Of a DNA stretch of 64,000 bases, positions 63,627 through 64,000 are shown one piece after another. The notes under the pieces were generated by a model, which saw only the letters and a program-made list of their open reading frames with translations, was not told the origin of the DNA and made no database searches. The stretch is from Psychrobacillus lasiicapitis (GTDB lineage Bacteria; Bacillota; Bacilli; Bacillales_A; Planococcaceae), in the NCBI RefSeq assembly GCF_006861795.1, contig NZ_VDGH01000003.1, positions 124,001-188,000 of the forward strand. Reading direction: 5' to 3'. How positions within the stretch are numbered: position 1 is the stretch's first letter; each line of letters starts with the position of its first letter. The translations under genes and the position numbers were made by a program.

Positions 63627-64000
63627 CGAACCTCTCGAGATTGAACAGATGGTGTATCTCATTGAAAAGCATTTCCCTACCGCTACAGTGTGGAAAGCCC
63701 AAGACGCATCGCAAGCTATTCGTCTTGCCCGAAAGACTTCTATTCGTCTTGCCTTTTTGGATATACAGATGCCTGGTAAAAGTGGATTGGACCTTGCTCA
63801 GGAACTTAGAACAGAAACAAAAGCTGATCTGGTTATGGTCACTGCATTTCAAAGTTTTGAATATGCACAACAGGCTATCAAAGTCGGAGTATTGGATTAT
63901 TTGACTAAACCGATTATAGAAGAAGATCTAGTGCGTGTACTAAATCATTATACAGCTCATTCTCACTATTCCGAGACGATACGCCGTACGCTTCAAATTA
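63604..64000 (+). CDS. Response regulator, N-terminal part (cut by window end)
   Basis: The frame from ATG at 63604, behind AAAGGGG, stays open to the window end (132 codons). The receiver domain is visible: ILVVDDEP, phospho-acceptor Asp53 in LAFLDIQMPGKSG, VTAFQSFEYA and the lysine in YLTKPI. The YSFEYA-type segment and the pairing with a YesM/LytS kinase suggest a YesN-like (AraC output) or LytR-like regulator; the output domain lies beyond the window. It probably controls the importer and amidohydrolase genes. Confidence 0.9.
   Translation, partial: MNILVVDDEPLEIEQMVYLIEKHFPTATVWKAQDASQAIRLARKTSIRLAFLDIQMPGKSGLDLAQELRTETKADLVMVTAFQSFEYAQQAIKVGVLDYLTKPIIEEDLVRVLNHYTAHSHYSETIRRTLQI

Overview
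The window reads as the chromosome of a low-GC, spore-forming member of the Bacillales, most likely Planococcaceae/Caryophanaceae (Psychrobacillus, Lysinibacillus or Sporosarcina-like). The basis is Bacillus-type gene order (murA-atp-upp-glyA-ywlG-rpiB-ywlE-mntP-ywlC-spoIIR-prmC-prfA-tdk-rpmE-rho-glpX-murA2-fsa-fba-spo0F-ywjG-pyrG-rpoE), sporulation genes (spoIIR, spo0F, probable spoIID), AT-rich DNA and Bacillus-style ribosome sites. No rRNA, tRNA, insertion sequence, prophage or CRISPR array was seen. Almost everything up to 58.8 kb is on the minus strand; ywjG and the last 5 kb are on the plus strand.

Layout: 0-0.9 kb, start of a probable spoIID and a decayed NERD-type gene. 0.9-10.1 kb, murA, a DUF1146 gene and the complete atpZ-I-B-E-F-H-A-G-D-C operon with a readable sigma-A promoter. 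10.3-20.5 kb, nucleotide, one-carbon, chemotaxis, phosphatase, Mn efflux, tRNA modification, sporulation and translation-termination genes. 20.7-31.6 kb, tdk, rpmE, rho, glpX, second murA, fsa, fba, spo0F, ywjG, pyrG (with a GGGCTC start and attenuator) and rpoE, plus an unlisted 52-residue membrane peptide. 31.7-42.6 kb, fused B12-dependent isobutyryl-CoA mutase (icmF), TetR regulator, two acyl-CoA dehydrogenases, 3-hydroxyacyl-CoA dehydrogenase, thiolase and the FadF iron-sulfur oxidoreductase, with two FadR-like palindromes upstream of the thiolase and fadF genes.

42.9-53.4 kb is a 13-gene cobalamin salvage operon under a cobalamin riboswitch: uptake (btuF, btuC, btuD fused to cbiZ), remodelling (CbiZ, CbiB, CobD), activation (CobU, plus a short CobU-like protein), lower-ligand supply by alpha-ribazole transport and phosphorylation (CblT, CblS), adenosylation (PduO), and assembly (CobS, CobC). 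It has no corrin-ring genes and no CobT, and it carries a CobQ that lacks its amidotransferase domain. The adenosylcobalamin made here can supply the nearby IcmF.

53.7-64 kb is an accessory-looking locus: an ankyrin-TPR protein overlapping two tandem cytosine-deaminase-like amidohydrolases, a peptide-type ABC importer (binding protein on minus; two permeases and two ATPases on plus), and a YesM/LytS-type sensor kinase with its response regulator, cut by the window end. It looks like a regulated uptake and hydrolysis system for an unidentified amide or cyclic amide.

Intergenic regions carry several repeat families: 21-bp arrays with a TTGGTTGC core placed just behind terminators at three loci, a hairpin element with AGTGAAACTTC shared by glpX and the hydroxyacyl-CoA dehydrogenase gene, and a long imperfect palindrome before rpmE. 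Sigma-F and sigma-H promoter matches sit before spoIIR and spo0F.
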